Assembly: GCA_964423405.1 (NCBI GenBank) | Contig: CAYREY010000011.1 | Span: 1 to 64,000 of the forward strand | Length of the DNA stretch: 64,000 nucleotides | From: Bog-950 sp964423405 | GTDB lineage: Bacteria > Bacteroidota > Bacteroidia > Chitinophagales > LD1 | Direction of reading: 5' to 3' | Shown: piece after piece, positions 53,783-62,900 of the stretch | Layout of the letters: each line of letters begins with the position of its first letter | Numbering within the stretch: position 1 is the stretch's first letter | Translations under genes and position numbers: made by a program | Notes under the pieces: generated by a model | Told to the model about the DNA's origin: nothing | Seen by the model: the letters and a program-made list of their open reading frames with translations, nothing else | The model's database searches: none

Positions 53783-56700
53783 ATGCAAAAAATAATCAAT
53801 ACCCTATCTGTATTATTAGTTACATGCACAGCAGTATATGCGCAAAATAGCTGTTTCGCACCTTTTGCCGATTTCAAAACCTATTATGGCCAATATGCAT
53901 CCTCCAGTATTGCGGCCGCCGATATGAATAACGATGGCGATGAAGATGTGATAGTAAACATGGCTGATATATTGATACTTAATGGTAACGGAGATGGTAG
54001 TTTCGATGCACCTGTTTCTTACAGTTCAAACGGCCAAAGCAGTGGTAAAATGCGTATTGCCGATTTTAATAGCGATAATAAGCCGGATATTATATCATTT
54101 GATAACCCTCCCTCAGGAACTAAATCGCTGAGTATATACACCAACAATAATTTTAACGGAGTATCGCAGGTATTAATGTTAACTACTACTATACAGGCTG
54201 GCAATGCTCAAAGCCCCGGAGCTATTGAGGTAGCTGATGTGGATGGTGACAATCTGAAAGATGTTGTAGTGAACGATTATGATGGCTACAAAATTTACGT
54301 GTACAAAAACTATGGTAATAACACGCTTACGCAACTGGCTATGTTAACTACCACATATAAACCTTTGAATATTGCAGTTGGCGACCTGAATGCCGATAAC
54401 CGGGCCGATATAGTATGTAACTACAACGATTTGAGTTATGACTCTGTATCTGTTTTTATGAATAACGGCAGTGGTGGTTTTAGCGCACCCGCTACTATTG
54501 CCGGAGGGGCCGGCTACGGTGGTATAGCCATTGCAGATATAGATGGTGATGGTAATAATGATTTGGTTAACAGCTACTCGGCTTATGTGCGTTTTGTAAA
54601 AGGTAATGGTAACGGAACCTTTGCCGCAGGGTACAATAACGGTTACATAGCAGCTACAGCTAACAAAATTATGGTCGGCGACTGGAACAATGATACGAAA
54701 AGGGATGTTGCATTTTTAAATAGTCAGGGGTATATAGTTGGTTCTGCACTTGGTAATGGTAATGGTACGTTTGCTACCTCGTATAATGGAAGCTCGTATG
54801 GTTCGGCCGGCGATGCAGTTGTGGCCGATTTCGATTCGGATGGGAACGAAGATGTGGTAACTGTAAACGGAGCTCAGGGAAATATTTCTTTTTTAAAAGG
54901 CCAGACCGATGGGTCGTTTGGGCCACTAAGCCTGCGGGCAGGTAATGAACCTGAAAGGTTTGCCATAGGCCTTGTGAATAGCGATACTATACCCGATATA
55001 GTTACCGCCGATTATCGCTCAAATACAATTAGTGTAATGGTTGGTAATGGAGATGGTTCGTTTCAACCTTCTATACAAGACACCAGCGGAAATGGAATAC
55101 ACGATTTGGTACTTGCACATTTTAATAACGATGGCAAAACAGATATTGCTATGGCTAATAACGGGAATGTTAGTATAGCATTAGGTAATGGTGATGGAAC
55201 TTTCACTACGCCGGTACTGCAGTCGCTTCCGGGAGCAGGAGGAGATTGGGCGATTGCAGCCGGCGACCTTAATGATGATACGTACAACGATATTGTTGCT
55301 ACTTCTGCAAACCTGGATAGCGTATTCGTAATGATTGGTAATGGTAACGGTACTTTTGTTCAAGGGGTAGGGTATGCTACCGGCGATCGGCCATTTGATG
55401 TTAAACTGGCTTTGCTTAATAACGATGCTTATCCTGATATAGTAGTACCTAATGATATATCAAACAATGTAAGTATTTTTTATGGCACTGGCACTGGCAC
55501 ATTTCAGCAGGCGGTAAACCTGGCATGTGGGGCAGGCCCCCGCACGGTAGCTGTAGCTGATTTTAATAACGATACTTATCCGGATATTGTAACAGCCAAC
55601 AATAATGCTGATAACGTAACTGTGATACTAAATAATGGAAACGGAAGCTTTGCTGCTGCGGCTGCATATCCGGTTACAACTTCCTCCAGCATATCAACAG
55701 TTGCTACAGGGTACTTCAATAATGATATTTTCCCCGATCTGATAGTGTCGCAATATCTAAAGAACAATGTGGCTGTGTTGCTGAATAACGGTAATGGTAC
55801 ATTTGGGGCACTATCTACTTATGATACCGATTATCGGCCTACCGATGCAGCTTTTTTTGATTTTAACTACGATGGCTTTACAGATATAGTATCATGTAAT
55901 ACCGCAGGCAGTGTTACCGTAATACTTAACAGTGGTGTAACTTTAAGTGCAGCAGGCGGTACACAGTTGTGTTCGGGCGATTCGGTATTGCTTGTTGCTA
56001 CGGGTGGTACATCGTATTTATGGAGTAATGGAGCAACTACCGCTTCTGTTTATGTATCGGCAGCCGATAACTATACCTGCACCGTAACCGTGCAAACTTC
56101 TACCGGTAATTGTATTGCACAGCCTGCTGCTATACCGGTTACAGTTGCCAGCAGCCCGCCATCTGTTAGTTTTAATTCAGTTACTAATCGCTTTTGTGTT
56201 ACCGATAATCCAATCAATTTATCGCTGGTAGGTGGTAGCCCCCAGGGGGGAGTATATTCAGGTAATTTTGTAAGTAACGGTGTGTTTGATGTAACTGCAT
56301 CGGGTGTTGGGCCGCATGTGGTTGCATACAGCATATCTAATAATTGTGGTACGGCCATAGCCAGCGATACTTTTTATGTAGATGCAGAAGTGCTGGCTGG
56401 CATTAATTTACCCTCTGATACTTTTTGCGATAACCAGGGTGCTATAACACTTGCGCCTTATGGTTCGCCCGCTGGTGGTGTGTGGGGGGTAAACAATCAG
56501 GTGGTTACTACTGTAAATCCTTCATTGGCCGGCCCCGGAACGTACCTTTTGCAATATACAGTTACAGCAGGTGGCTGTCGCGATACTGCCTATGTAAATG
56601 CGGTAGTAGAAAATTGCATAGGTATAAATGAAGCTACTGATGGGGCTATATCTGTTTTCCCAAACCCATCTTCAGGCAAGTTTATTGTTTATATAGAGAA

Positions 56701-56875
56701 TGATCAGAAATTTTTGAATGCATCACTTTATACAATGCAGGGTGCTGTGGTAGCTACGCAAAATGTAGATGGATTAAGCTCTGTTAACTTTAACACAAGC
56801 CTAAGCGCTGGGGTGTACATTCTTCAACTGAGTGCTCTTAATGGTAATACTTTGAGGAGAGTTGTTATTCATTAA
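53783..56875 (+). CDS. FG-GAP/VCBS repeat adhesin with T9SS type-A CTD
   Basis: A 1030-aa secreted protein. Signal peptide ends AVYAQ. Residues ~25-710 are about a dozen FG-GAP/VCBS repeats, each with a calcium-loop pattern DxNxDxxxD (for example ADMNNDGDEDVIV, ADIDGDGNNDLV, ADFNNDTYPDIVT) and a following GNGNGTF segment, forming integrin-like beta-propellers. Two Ig-like modules follow (~715-940). The C-terminal type-A sorting domain has ISVFPNPSSGKFIVYI and SAGVYILQL. Probably a calcium-dependent surface adhesin. It is divergent from P3. Confidence 0.92.
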   Translation: MQKIINTLSVLLVTCTAVYAQNSCFAPFADFKTYYGQYASSSIAAADMNNDGDEDVIVNMADILILNGNGDGSFDAPVSYSSNGQSSGKMRIADFNSDNKPDIISFDNPPSGTKSLSIYTNNNFNGVSQVLMLTTTIQAGNAQSPGAIEVADVDGDNLKDVVVNDYDGYKIYVYKNYGNNTLTQLAMLTTTYKPLNIAVGDLNADNRADIVCNYNDLSYDSVSVFMNNGSGGFSAPATIAGGAGYGGIAIADIDGDGNNDLVNSYSAYVRFVKGNGNGTFAAGYNNGYIAATANKIMVGDWNNDTKRDVAFLNSQGYIVGSALGNGNGTFATSYNGSSYGSAGDAVVADFDSDGNEDVVTVNGAQGNISFLKGQTDGSFGPLSLRAGNEPERFAIGLVNSDTIPDIVTADYRSNTISVMVGNGDGSFQPSIQDTSGNGIHDLVLAHFNNDGKTDIAMANNGNVSIALGNGDGTFTTPVLQSLPGAGGDWAIAAGDLNDDTYNDIVATSANLDSVFVMIGNGNGTFVQGVGYATGDRPFDVKLALLNNDAYPDIVVPNDISNNVSIFYGTGTGTFQQAVNLACGAGPRTVAVADFNNDTYPDIVTANNNADNVTVILNNGNGSFAAAAAYPVTTSSSISTVATGYFNNDIFPDLIVSQYLKNNVAVLLNNGNGTFGALSTYDTDYRPTDAAFFDFNYDGFTDIVSCNTAGSVTVILNSGVTLSAAGGTQLCSGDSVLLVATGGTSYLWSNGATTASVYVSAADNYTCTVTVQTSTGNCIAQPAAIPVTVASSPPSVSFNSVTNRFCVTDNPINLSLVGGSPQGGVYSGNFVSNGVFDVTASGVGPHVVAYSISNNCGTAIASDTFYVDAEVLAGINLPSDTFCDNQGAITLAPYGSPAGGVWGVNNQVVTTVNPSLAGPGTYLLQYTVTAGGCRDTAYVNAVVENCIGINEATDGAISVFPNPSSGKFIVYIENDQKFLNASLYTMQGAVVATQNVDGLSSVNFNTSLSAGVYILQLSALNGNTLRRVVIH

Positions 56876-56943
56876 TGGATATAAGTTAATTTCATCAAGC
56901 TCTCTCAAACAAACTATTGCTGCATCAGCTTAATGGCTACGTT

Positions 56944-57465
56944 ATGAAAACAGGCATATTTCATACAGTTATATTGGGTAAAGAGTCATTCACTCCAATT
57001 GAGTACAATGCCGATAAATTTGTAATGGACTGGACAATGGAGGCTGCCGGTAAAGTGCCCGAGCATATACACGAATACTCCGACGAGCACTTTGTTGTAA
57101 CAAAGGGTATTGTAAGTTTTAAAGTAGGCGGTAAGTTTATTGTAAAAAAGTCGGGTGATGAGTTATTCGTACCTAAAGGTATTCCACATAGTATTGTCAA
57201 TACTACTGGTAGCCAGATAGCATTGCGGGTAACCTACACACCATGTGCCGATGTGCACCGTATGTTCGAAATACTCACTGAGCTTAATACAAAAAGCCCC
57301 GGAAGCGCAGTAAATATGATGAGGTACTTTTATATCTACCCTCGTTTGGGGTTAAAACCATTTTCTACTATTCCATCTCCGTTTATAATGAGTTTATTGC
57401 ATGGTTTTGTAACTATTACAGGTAAACTGTCAGGTTGGGATAAACTCGTTAATCAGTTTCGTTAG
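56944..57465 (+). CDS. Cupin-domain protein
   Basis: About 173 aa from the ATG at 56944 (the frame is open from a TTG nine codons upstream). Both cupin motifs are intact: HIHEYSDEHFVVTKG (two His and Glu) and GDELFVPKGIPHSIVN (third His). The C-terminal ~60 residues form an extra segment rich in Pro, Tyr and Phe, with a hydrophobic stretch PFIMSLLHGFVTI. The substrate is unknown. The coding sequence overlaps the convergent MATE gene by 17 bp. Confidence 0.85.
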   Translation: MKTGIFHTVILGKESFTPIEYNADKFVMDWTMEAAGKVPEHIHEYSDEHFVVTKGIVSFKVGGKFIVKKSGDELFVPKGIPHSIVNTTGSQIALRVTYTPCADVHRMFEILTELNTKSPGSAVNMMRYFYIYPRLGLKPFSTIPSPFIMSLLHGFVTITGKLSGWDKLVNQFR

Positions 57466-58819
57466 CTCTTGTTTCAAACCTGATAGTACGTAGTACATAC
57501 CAAAACCGTAGAAGTTGTAATACTGCCGCCACGCTAAGCCCAATAATAAAGCCAATCCAAATGCCTTTAAGGCCCAGGTTGAATTTAAAAGTAAGTAAGT
57601 AGCAGGCCGGTATCATTATCAGCCAGTAAGATATAAACGCAAAAATGGCAGGGTATTTTACATCCTGTATACCCCGTAATACGCCCGCAGCTACCGCCTG
57701 TAGCCCATCACTTATCTGAAAGACCGCTGCAAACAGTAGCATATACGAGGCCAGTTCAATTACTTCGGTATGTTCGGTGTATAACCATGGTAGCTGGCGG
57801 TTAAAACACAGGAACATAAGGGCAAATACCGTTTCAATAATCAGGGTAAGTATTAATACGGTTACGCCGGCAGTACGTATGCCTTCTTTATCTTCTGCGC
57901 CTAATGCATAGCCTGTCATAATAGTACCTGCCGCCGAAATGCCGGTAAGTACCATAAACGTAATAGAGGCTAATCCTATAGCAATCATATGTGCAGCTTC
58001 GGCAGTTGTGCTTATCCAGCCACTCATTATTTGCCCGGCGTTAAAGGCAGCCACTTCCCAAAAAAACTGTAAGCCGGCAGGTATACCTATTATCAGTATA
58101 GGCTTTACATAGCTAAGTGCAGGCTCTATATGTTTGGTAAATTCAAGGCGTAAAGCTTTTACCTGTTTGTCCTGCCATATATAATAAAGTATAGCCACGG
58201 TCATTAGCATTCTTGATATGCCATTGGCAGTTGCAGCCCCTTCTATACCCATCTGTGGTAAACCAAGTCTGCCATATATCAATACCCAGTTTAAAAAGCA
58301 GTTAAGTGCAAGTCCACCTATAGTAATATACATACCAATTTTAGTACGGCCCATGCCATCCAGAAATTGTTTGCCTGCCATGAAGAAAAAGACAAAACCC
58401 GTAGAGTAGTTAATAGTGGTAAGAAACTTACGGCCTAATTCGGTGTCAGTTTCGCTGTGCTTAATTAACTCAAGATTTTTAGTCATTAGCCATATAAGTG
58501 CTGTAAATACTACGGTGAGCACAACAGATACTATCAGGCTTGATATAAGTACCCCAATGCTTTTGTAGCCCTTCTCTTCGCCAAATGCTTCGCTTACAAG
58601 TGGTGATACTGCAAACAAAATTCCCATACCCGCCAATATGGTCATCCAGTACAGTCCATTGGCAAAGCCCGAGGCGGCGATATACTCATGCCCCAAGCCA
58701 CCTATTTGCACGGTATCAAAAAAGCCCATCAATACCTGGCCTAACTGGCCGGCAATGATTGGAAGCGCAAGGGTTAGCGCTTCTTTTACTTTACTTTTAT
58801 ATGTAGCTGATAACAGCAT
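57449..58819 (-). CDS. MATE family efflux transporter (NorM-like)
   Basis: A polytopic transporter of about 456 aa with 12 predicted helices, exporting cationic drugs or metabolites in exchange for sodium or protons. Typical segments are ALPIIAGQLGQVLMGFFDTV in helix 1 and IGIPAGLQFFWEVAAFNAGQ at the start of the second half. The ATG at 58819 is preferred to an in-frame TTG at 58855. The 3' end overlaps the cupin gene by 17 bp, so antisense interference between the two convergent transcripts is possible. Confidence 0.92.
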   Translation of the reverse strand: MLLSATYKSKVKEALTLALPIIAGQLGQVLMGFFDTVQIGGLGHEYIAASGFANGLYWMTILAGMGILFAVSPLVSEAFGEEKGYKSIGVLISSLIVSVVLTVVFTALIWLMTKNLELIKHSETDTELGRKFLTTINYSTGFVFFFMAGKQFLDGMGRTKIGMYITIGGLALNCFLNWVLIYGRLGLPQMGIEGAATANGISRMLMTVAILYYIWQDKQVKALRLEFTKHIEPALSYVKPILIIGIPAGLQFFWEVAAFNAGQIMSGWISTTAEAAHMIAIGLASITFMVLTGISAAGTIMTGYALGAEDKEGIRTAGVTVLILTLIIETVFALMFLCFNRQLPWLYTEHTEVIELASYMLLFAAVFQISDGLQAVAAGVLRGIQDVKYPAIFAFISYWLIMIPACYLLTFKFNLGLKGIWIGFIIGLSVAAVLQLLRFWYVLRTIRFETRANETD

Positions 58820-58893
58820 CTTGGTTTGTTTACTCAATTGATTTAAAAGGCGCAATAATGCTGGGGGGGGAATTGTCCGCAGTCCACAAAACG

Positions 58894-58924
58894 AAAAACC
58901 CCCACCAGCCGAAACCGATGGGGG
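58894..58924 (-). terminator. Terminator of the yceD-rpmF operon
   Basis: A G/C-rich stem whose single non-Watson-Crick pair is G-U only on the minus-strand RNA, followed on that strand by TTTTT. The direction therefore fits rpmF. Confidence 0.85.
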
Positions 58925-58949
58925 GAAAAAATAATATTCTCCGCTTGGG

Positions 58950-59138
58950 TTACTTCTTGGTTCTTTCCAGTACTACTTTACCGCGATAAACAAGTTTATC
59001 TTCGCTCCAGTGGGCACGGTGCAGCAGGTGAGCTTCGCCGGTTGTTTGATCAATACCGGTGGTAGGGGCTTCTGCCTTGTAGTGAGTTCTTCTTTTATCT
59101 CTTCTTTGTTTCGAGATTCTATGCTTTGGATTTGGCAT
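58950..59138 (-). CDS. rpmF: 50S ribosomal protein L32
   Basis: A 62-aa L32 with the usual basic start (NPKHRISKQRRDKRRTHYK). The four Cys of zinc-binding L32 are all missing; the region reads TTGEAHLLHRAHW instead. This zinc-free form is common in Bacteroidota. It lies 44 nt downstream of yceD, the standard pairing, but the plsX/fabH genes often found next are absent and a terminator follows directly. Confidence 0.96.
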   Translation of the reverse strand: MPNPKHRISKQRRDKRRTHYKAEAPTTGIDQTTGEAHLLHRAHWSEDKLVYRGKVVLERTKK

Positions 59139-59182
59139 GGCTACTAATTTTTAATTGTTTATTATTTTTTATTAATCCTCGT

Positions 59183-59710
59183 TTATTTCTTCAGGTTTTT
59201 CAAGGCTGCCCAACGTGGGTCCTCTTCTCCTGATTCTTTCTTACTGCCCGGTGTAAGGTATTTTAGCACTTCTTTGTTGCATTGCGGTTCTTCTCCTGGT
59301 TTGTTGCAGCCCAGTTTCTGTATAGGTAAACACAGGTTTACATACTCATACACCAGTTGCGACATGTCAATAACCGTCTGATCGCGGCTTATATACATTA
59401 CATCCGGTTCGTCTGCCAGCGCCTTAGGATCCTCGGCAAACTTGATGTAACAGGTATAATCGCCAAAAATGTTTTTATCAAATGGTATCAGGCATCGGTC
59501 ACATTCAACCTTTACCGTGCCATCAATAAAAAAATTTGCAACAAAGAACGTTTCCTTTTTTTCAAACTCAAGCCTCACTTTAACTTCACAATTGCTTATC
59601 AGCGACTCTTCAAAATGCTTAAAAAAACCTGCATTTATATCAAACTCAAATTTGTGAACACCTAACTTCAACCCCACATAAGCTATCTCAAATTCACGTA
59701 ACCCCTTCAC
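59183..59710 (-). CDS. yceD: DUF177/YceD family protein
   Basis: A 175-aa member of the family encoded in front of rpmF in most bacteria; in some species it affects 23S rRNA accumulation. The conserved VECDRCLIPFD lies near residue 72, and two more Cys (LGCNKPGEEPQC) could with CDRC form a metal site. The acidic C-terminus with DPRWAALKNLKK is typical. It is the first gene of a two-gene operon with rpmF. Confidence 0.92.
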   Translation of the reverse strand: MKGLREFEIAYVGLKLGVHKFEFDINAGFFKHFEESLISNCEVKVRLEFEKKETFFVANFFIDGTVKVECDRCLIPFDKNIFGDYTCYIKFAEDPKALADEPDVMYISRDQTVIDMSQLVYEYVNLCLPIQKLGCNKPGEEPQCNKEVLKYLTPGSKKESGEEDPRWAALKNLKK

Positions 59711-59815
59711 AATTCAAATTTTATTGATAATACGCCAGCTCTTTTTACACTAGTCAAACAACACTTAAGCCTTTGCGAAAAAGGACGGCAAATATAGCCG
59801 AATTGGCCGAAAGTA

Positions 59816-59847
59816 AAAATGCCCGGTGAATAAACACCAGGCATTTT
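59816..59847 (-). terminator. Terminator after the giant repeat adhesin
   Basis: AAAATGCC-C-GGTG / CACC-A-GGCATTTT stem with one C-A mismatch on this strand (G-U on the minus-strand RNA) and a 6-nt loop. Confidence 0.7.
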
Positions 59848-59913
59848 GTAGCACAAATTAGCGAAATTCTTTTGTTTTAATGTATTTTTGTTTGATTTTC
59901 AGTTATTTATAGC

Positions 59914-62900
59914 TTATTTGATAGATAATTTTTGCATAAATGACGTGCCGTTGGTAGTTACATTAACCATATAAATACCACTGGCCAGTATATCTTTCAA
60001 TTCAAGCATCACCAATTGTTCATCTCCGTTGTTGCCTTCGTAATTACGTTCGAACATGGTGCGGCCATTTATATCATGTATAACAATATGTACAAAGTTG
60101 CCCGGATTGCTTACCGCAATATGTACCTGGTTATCGGTTGGGTTAGGGTACATCCGTAAAGCGCCATCTTCTGTCATGGTAACCGCTACAGTATGTGAGT
60201 AAGTATAGTCACCGTCAAAATCTGTTTGTTTTAAACGGTAATATGAAAGGCCCATCAACGGTTTAATGTCGTTAAATCTATAGTTATGGCTGATTGTGGT
60301 AGTCCCATTTCCGTTTACACGGCCTATTTCGTTAAAGTTAACACCATCTGTGCTGCGCTCCACAGTAAAGTAGTCGTTGTCAATTTCCAGGCTGGTTACC
60401 CAGGTGGTTTGCACTTGTTGCAAAGCCGGTTTGGCAACCGCCTCAAATGATACCAGTTTAATTGGTAGTGGGCTTCCGCTTCCGCCTCCATGTAACCAGT
60501 GCTCTCCATTGGCTGTAAGGCCAACCTTAATATACTTGCCATTTAGTATGTTGCCATTGCTTAACTGACGATGGTATACCAGCATAGTTGCAGCCGAAGA
60601 GTTGTATGTAGAATCTTCATCTGGTCCCTCATACTGAGTACTTCCCAGGTCGGTTAGTGTATTAATGTCATCGTTACCATCTGGTGTAGCAGCAGCAGCA
60701 GCTACCAGGTCATTCAGTTCCGAAGTGGTGAATGGGAAACTAACTTCTACAGCCGGGCTAAGGTTAGTGCCGTTAAAGTCCAGCACATAGTTACGGCCAA
60801 GCGCAGCAGTTTGTCCACCCTGGTTATTGGTAATCAGTACCGGGGCTGCTTTAGTGTAAACAGTAGCAGTAATAGTTCCAAGGTCATGGCCACGGTCGTT
60901 AACTACTGCAATCAGGTTGCCTAGGTTATCTGTAAGGTACACATCGCGGCCTTCGCTAGATGATGGACAGCTACAGCTGGTTGACCCAAGTGATGCTGGT
61001 ACTTGCGTTGGAACCGGAGCTGTAGCAGAGTAGTTGGTTGCATCTGATGAACAGTTGTTGTTATCTTTTACATAATAGTTATGGTTGGCACCATTCAGTA
61101 TGTGTACGGTATCGTTGCTGCTATAGTTGGTGCTATCTATACTAAAGGTATATGGCCCGGTACCGCCAGATGGTGTTAAACGTATGGTGGTGCTACCATT
61201 TACACCTGCGCACGACTGGTAACCCACAGTAGCCACCGGTTTAGCATTTATAGTAGCTGTAACTGCGGTGCGTGATGCAGTTGTACAACCTCCATCAGTG
61301 GCATCGGCATAGTAATTGGTAGATGAAGAAATAAATGGAGTGGTAAACGAGGTGCCGCTACCCAGCGATACACCGCCCGATGCGGCTGCATACCAGTTGA
61401 TAGTGCCGGCACTGGCAGTAGCACCTAATGTTACTGTGCCGTTTCCGCAACGTGCTGCTGGCGTGGTACCGGTTATGGTAGGTATATCTGTAACAGTAGC
61501 AGCTACCGCAGTTCGCGAAGGTGTTGTGCAGCTGCCATCGGTAGCATCTACATAGTAAGTGGTAGTAGTAGATATAGTATTGGTGGTATACGTAGTGCCG
61601 CTACCTAGCGATGAGCCACCCGATGCCGCCGCATACCAGTTAATAGTGCCTGCGCTTGCTGTTGCTCCCAGACCAACTGTGCCTGAGCCACAACGTGATG
61701 CAGGCGAGGTTCCTGTAATAGATGGGCCACTGTTTATTGTTAAAGTGGCTGGGTTTGATGTGGCACTATCGTTTATGTTTGTAAATACAGCTCTGTATTT
61801 GTAGCTATCCAGACCGCTGATGTTTGAAATAGTAAGTGTGCTTGATGTGAATCCAGCGTAAACACTACCATCCATACCTGCTGTAATATCGGCAAAGGTA
61901 CCTGTGTTTGGGTCGCGCTGCCATTTTACCGTAGGCGCCGGAGTAGAAGAGGAGGTGCTGCTGAATGTTACCGCAGTACCAGCACAACTGGTTGTATCTG
62001 CCGGGTGTGTAGCCACAGTAATGGTCGCCTTTTCTCCTATTTGTATTCTGCCAAAACCGGTTTCGCTGGTGGCCTGTGTATTGCTGGCAGTGCGGCTGCC
62101 TGCTGTAGCGGCATACCATGTACCACCTGTATACCGGCGCACCTCAAAGTTAGCTGGTGTAGTTCCGGCGTCTCTATCGCCGGGGGCAAAATTGTAAGTT
62201 GCACTATAAGACGTAAACCCTGCAACACCGCTGTTGGTTAATGTCCAGGTACGGTTAACGCTTTTCGTAGGGTCAATACCCGAGTTGGAAATATCTGCGT
62301 CATCGCTACCCGAGGTACAGGCAATAATTGAACCTGAACCGCTGGTAGTGCCGCTAAAATCCACTACAACCGGTGCATATGAACTACCATCGCCCACATG
62401 GAAAGTACGCGAAGGTGTAAGTGTGTTGGGTATATATATCTCCTCATTACCATAAATGTATTTGGTGTTATCGGCACCTGTAATAGTGCTGGTAGCTGAA
62501 ATGGCAAATCTGTTAGCCCCTGTTATAATTCTTCCTCCATTTAGCAGTACAGAGTCTGTAACGAATACTGTAGCTGTGCTACCGCTTATTATCAGGTCTT
62601 CCAGCGATTTGTTTACATTGATTTTATAAAAATCCTGTATAACTGCCGAACCATTAATGTATTGCGTAGTTGAACCGTTGAAATGTACCTTACCTGTGCC
62701 ATATGTAAACGTACCTCCGTTATTGGTCCAGTTACCAGCTACATAAATATTTGCAGCGGTATTTTTATCAAATGTGCCGGCACTTAATGTCATGTCAGAG
62801 TTAAGGGTAAGCGATGTAGTACTGCCACTTACGCTTAGTGTGCTACTGGTTTTATTTACCGTTAGTTTGTTAAATGTTTGGCTGGTAGCAGTACCGTTAA

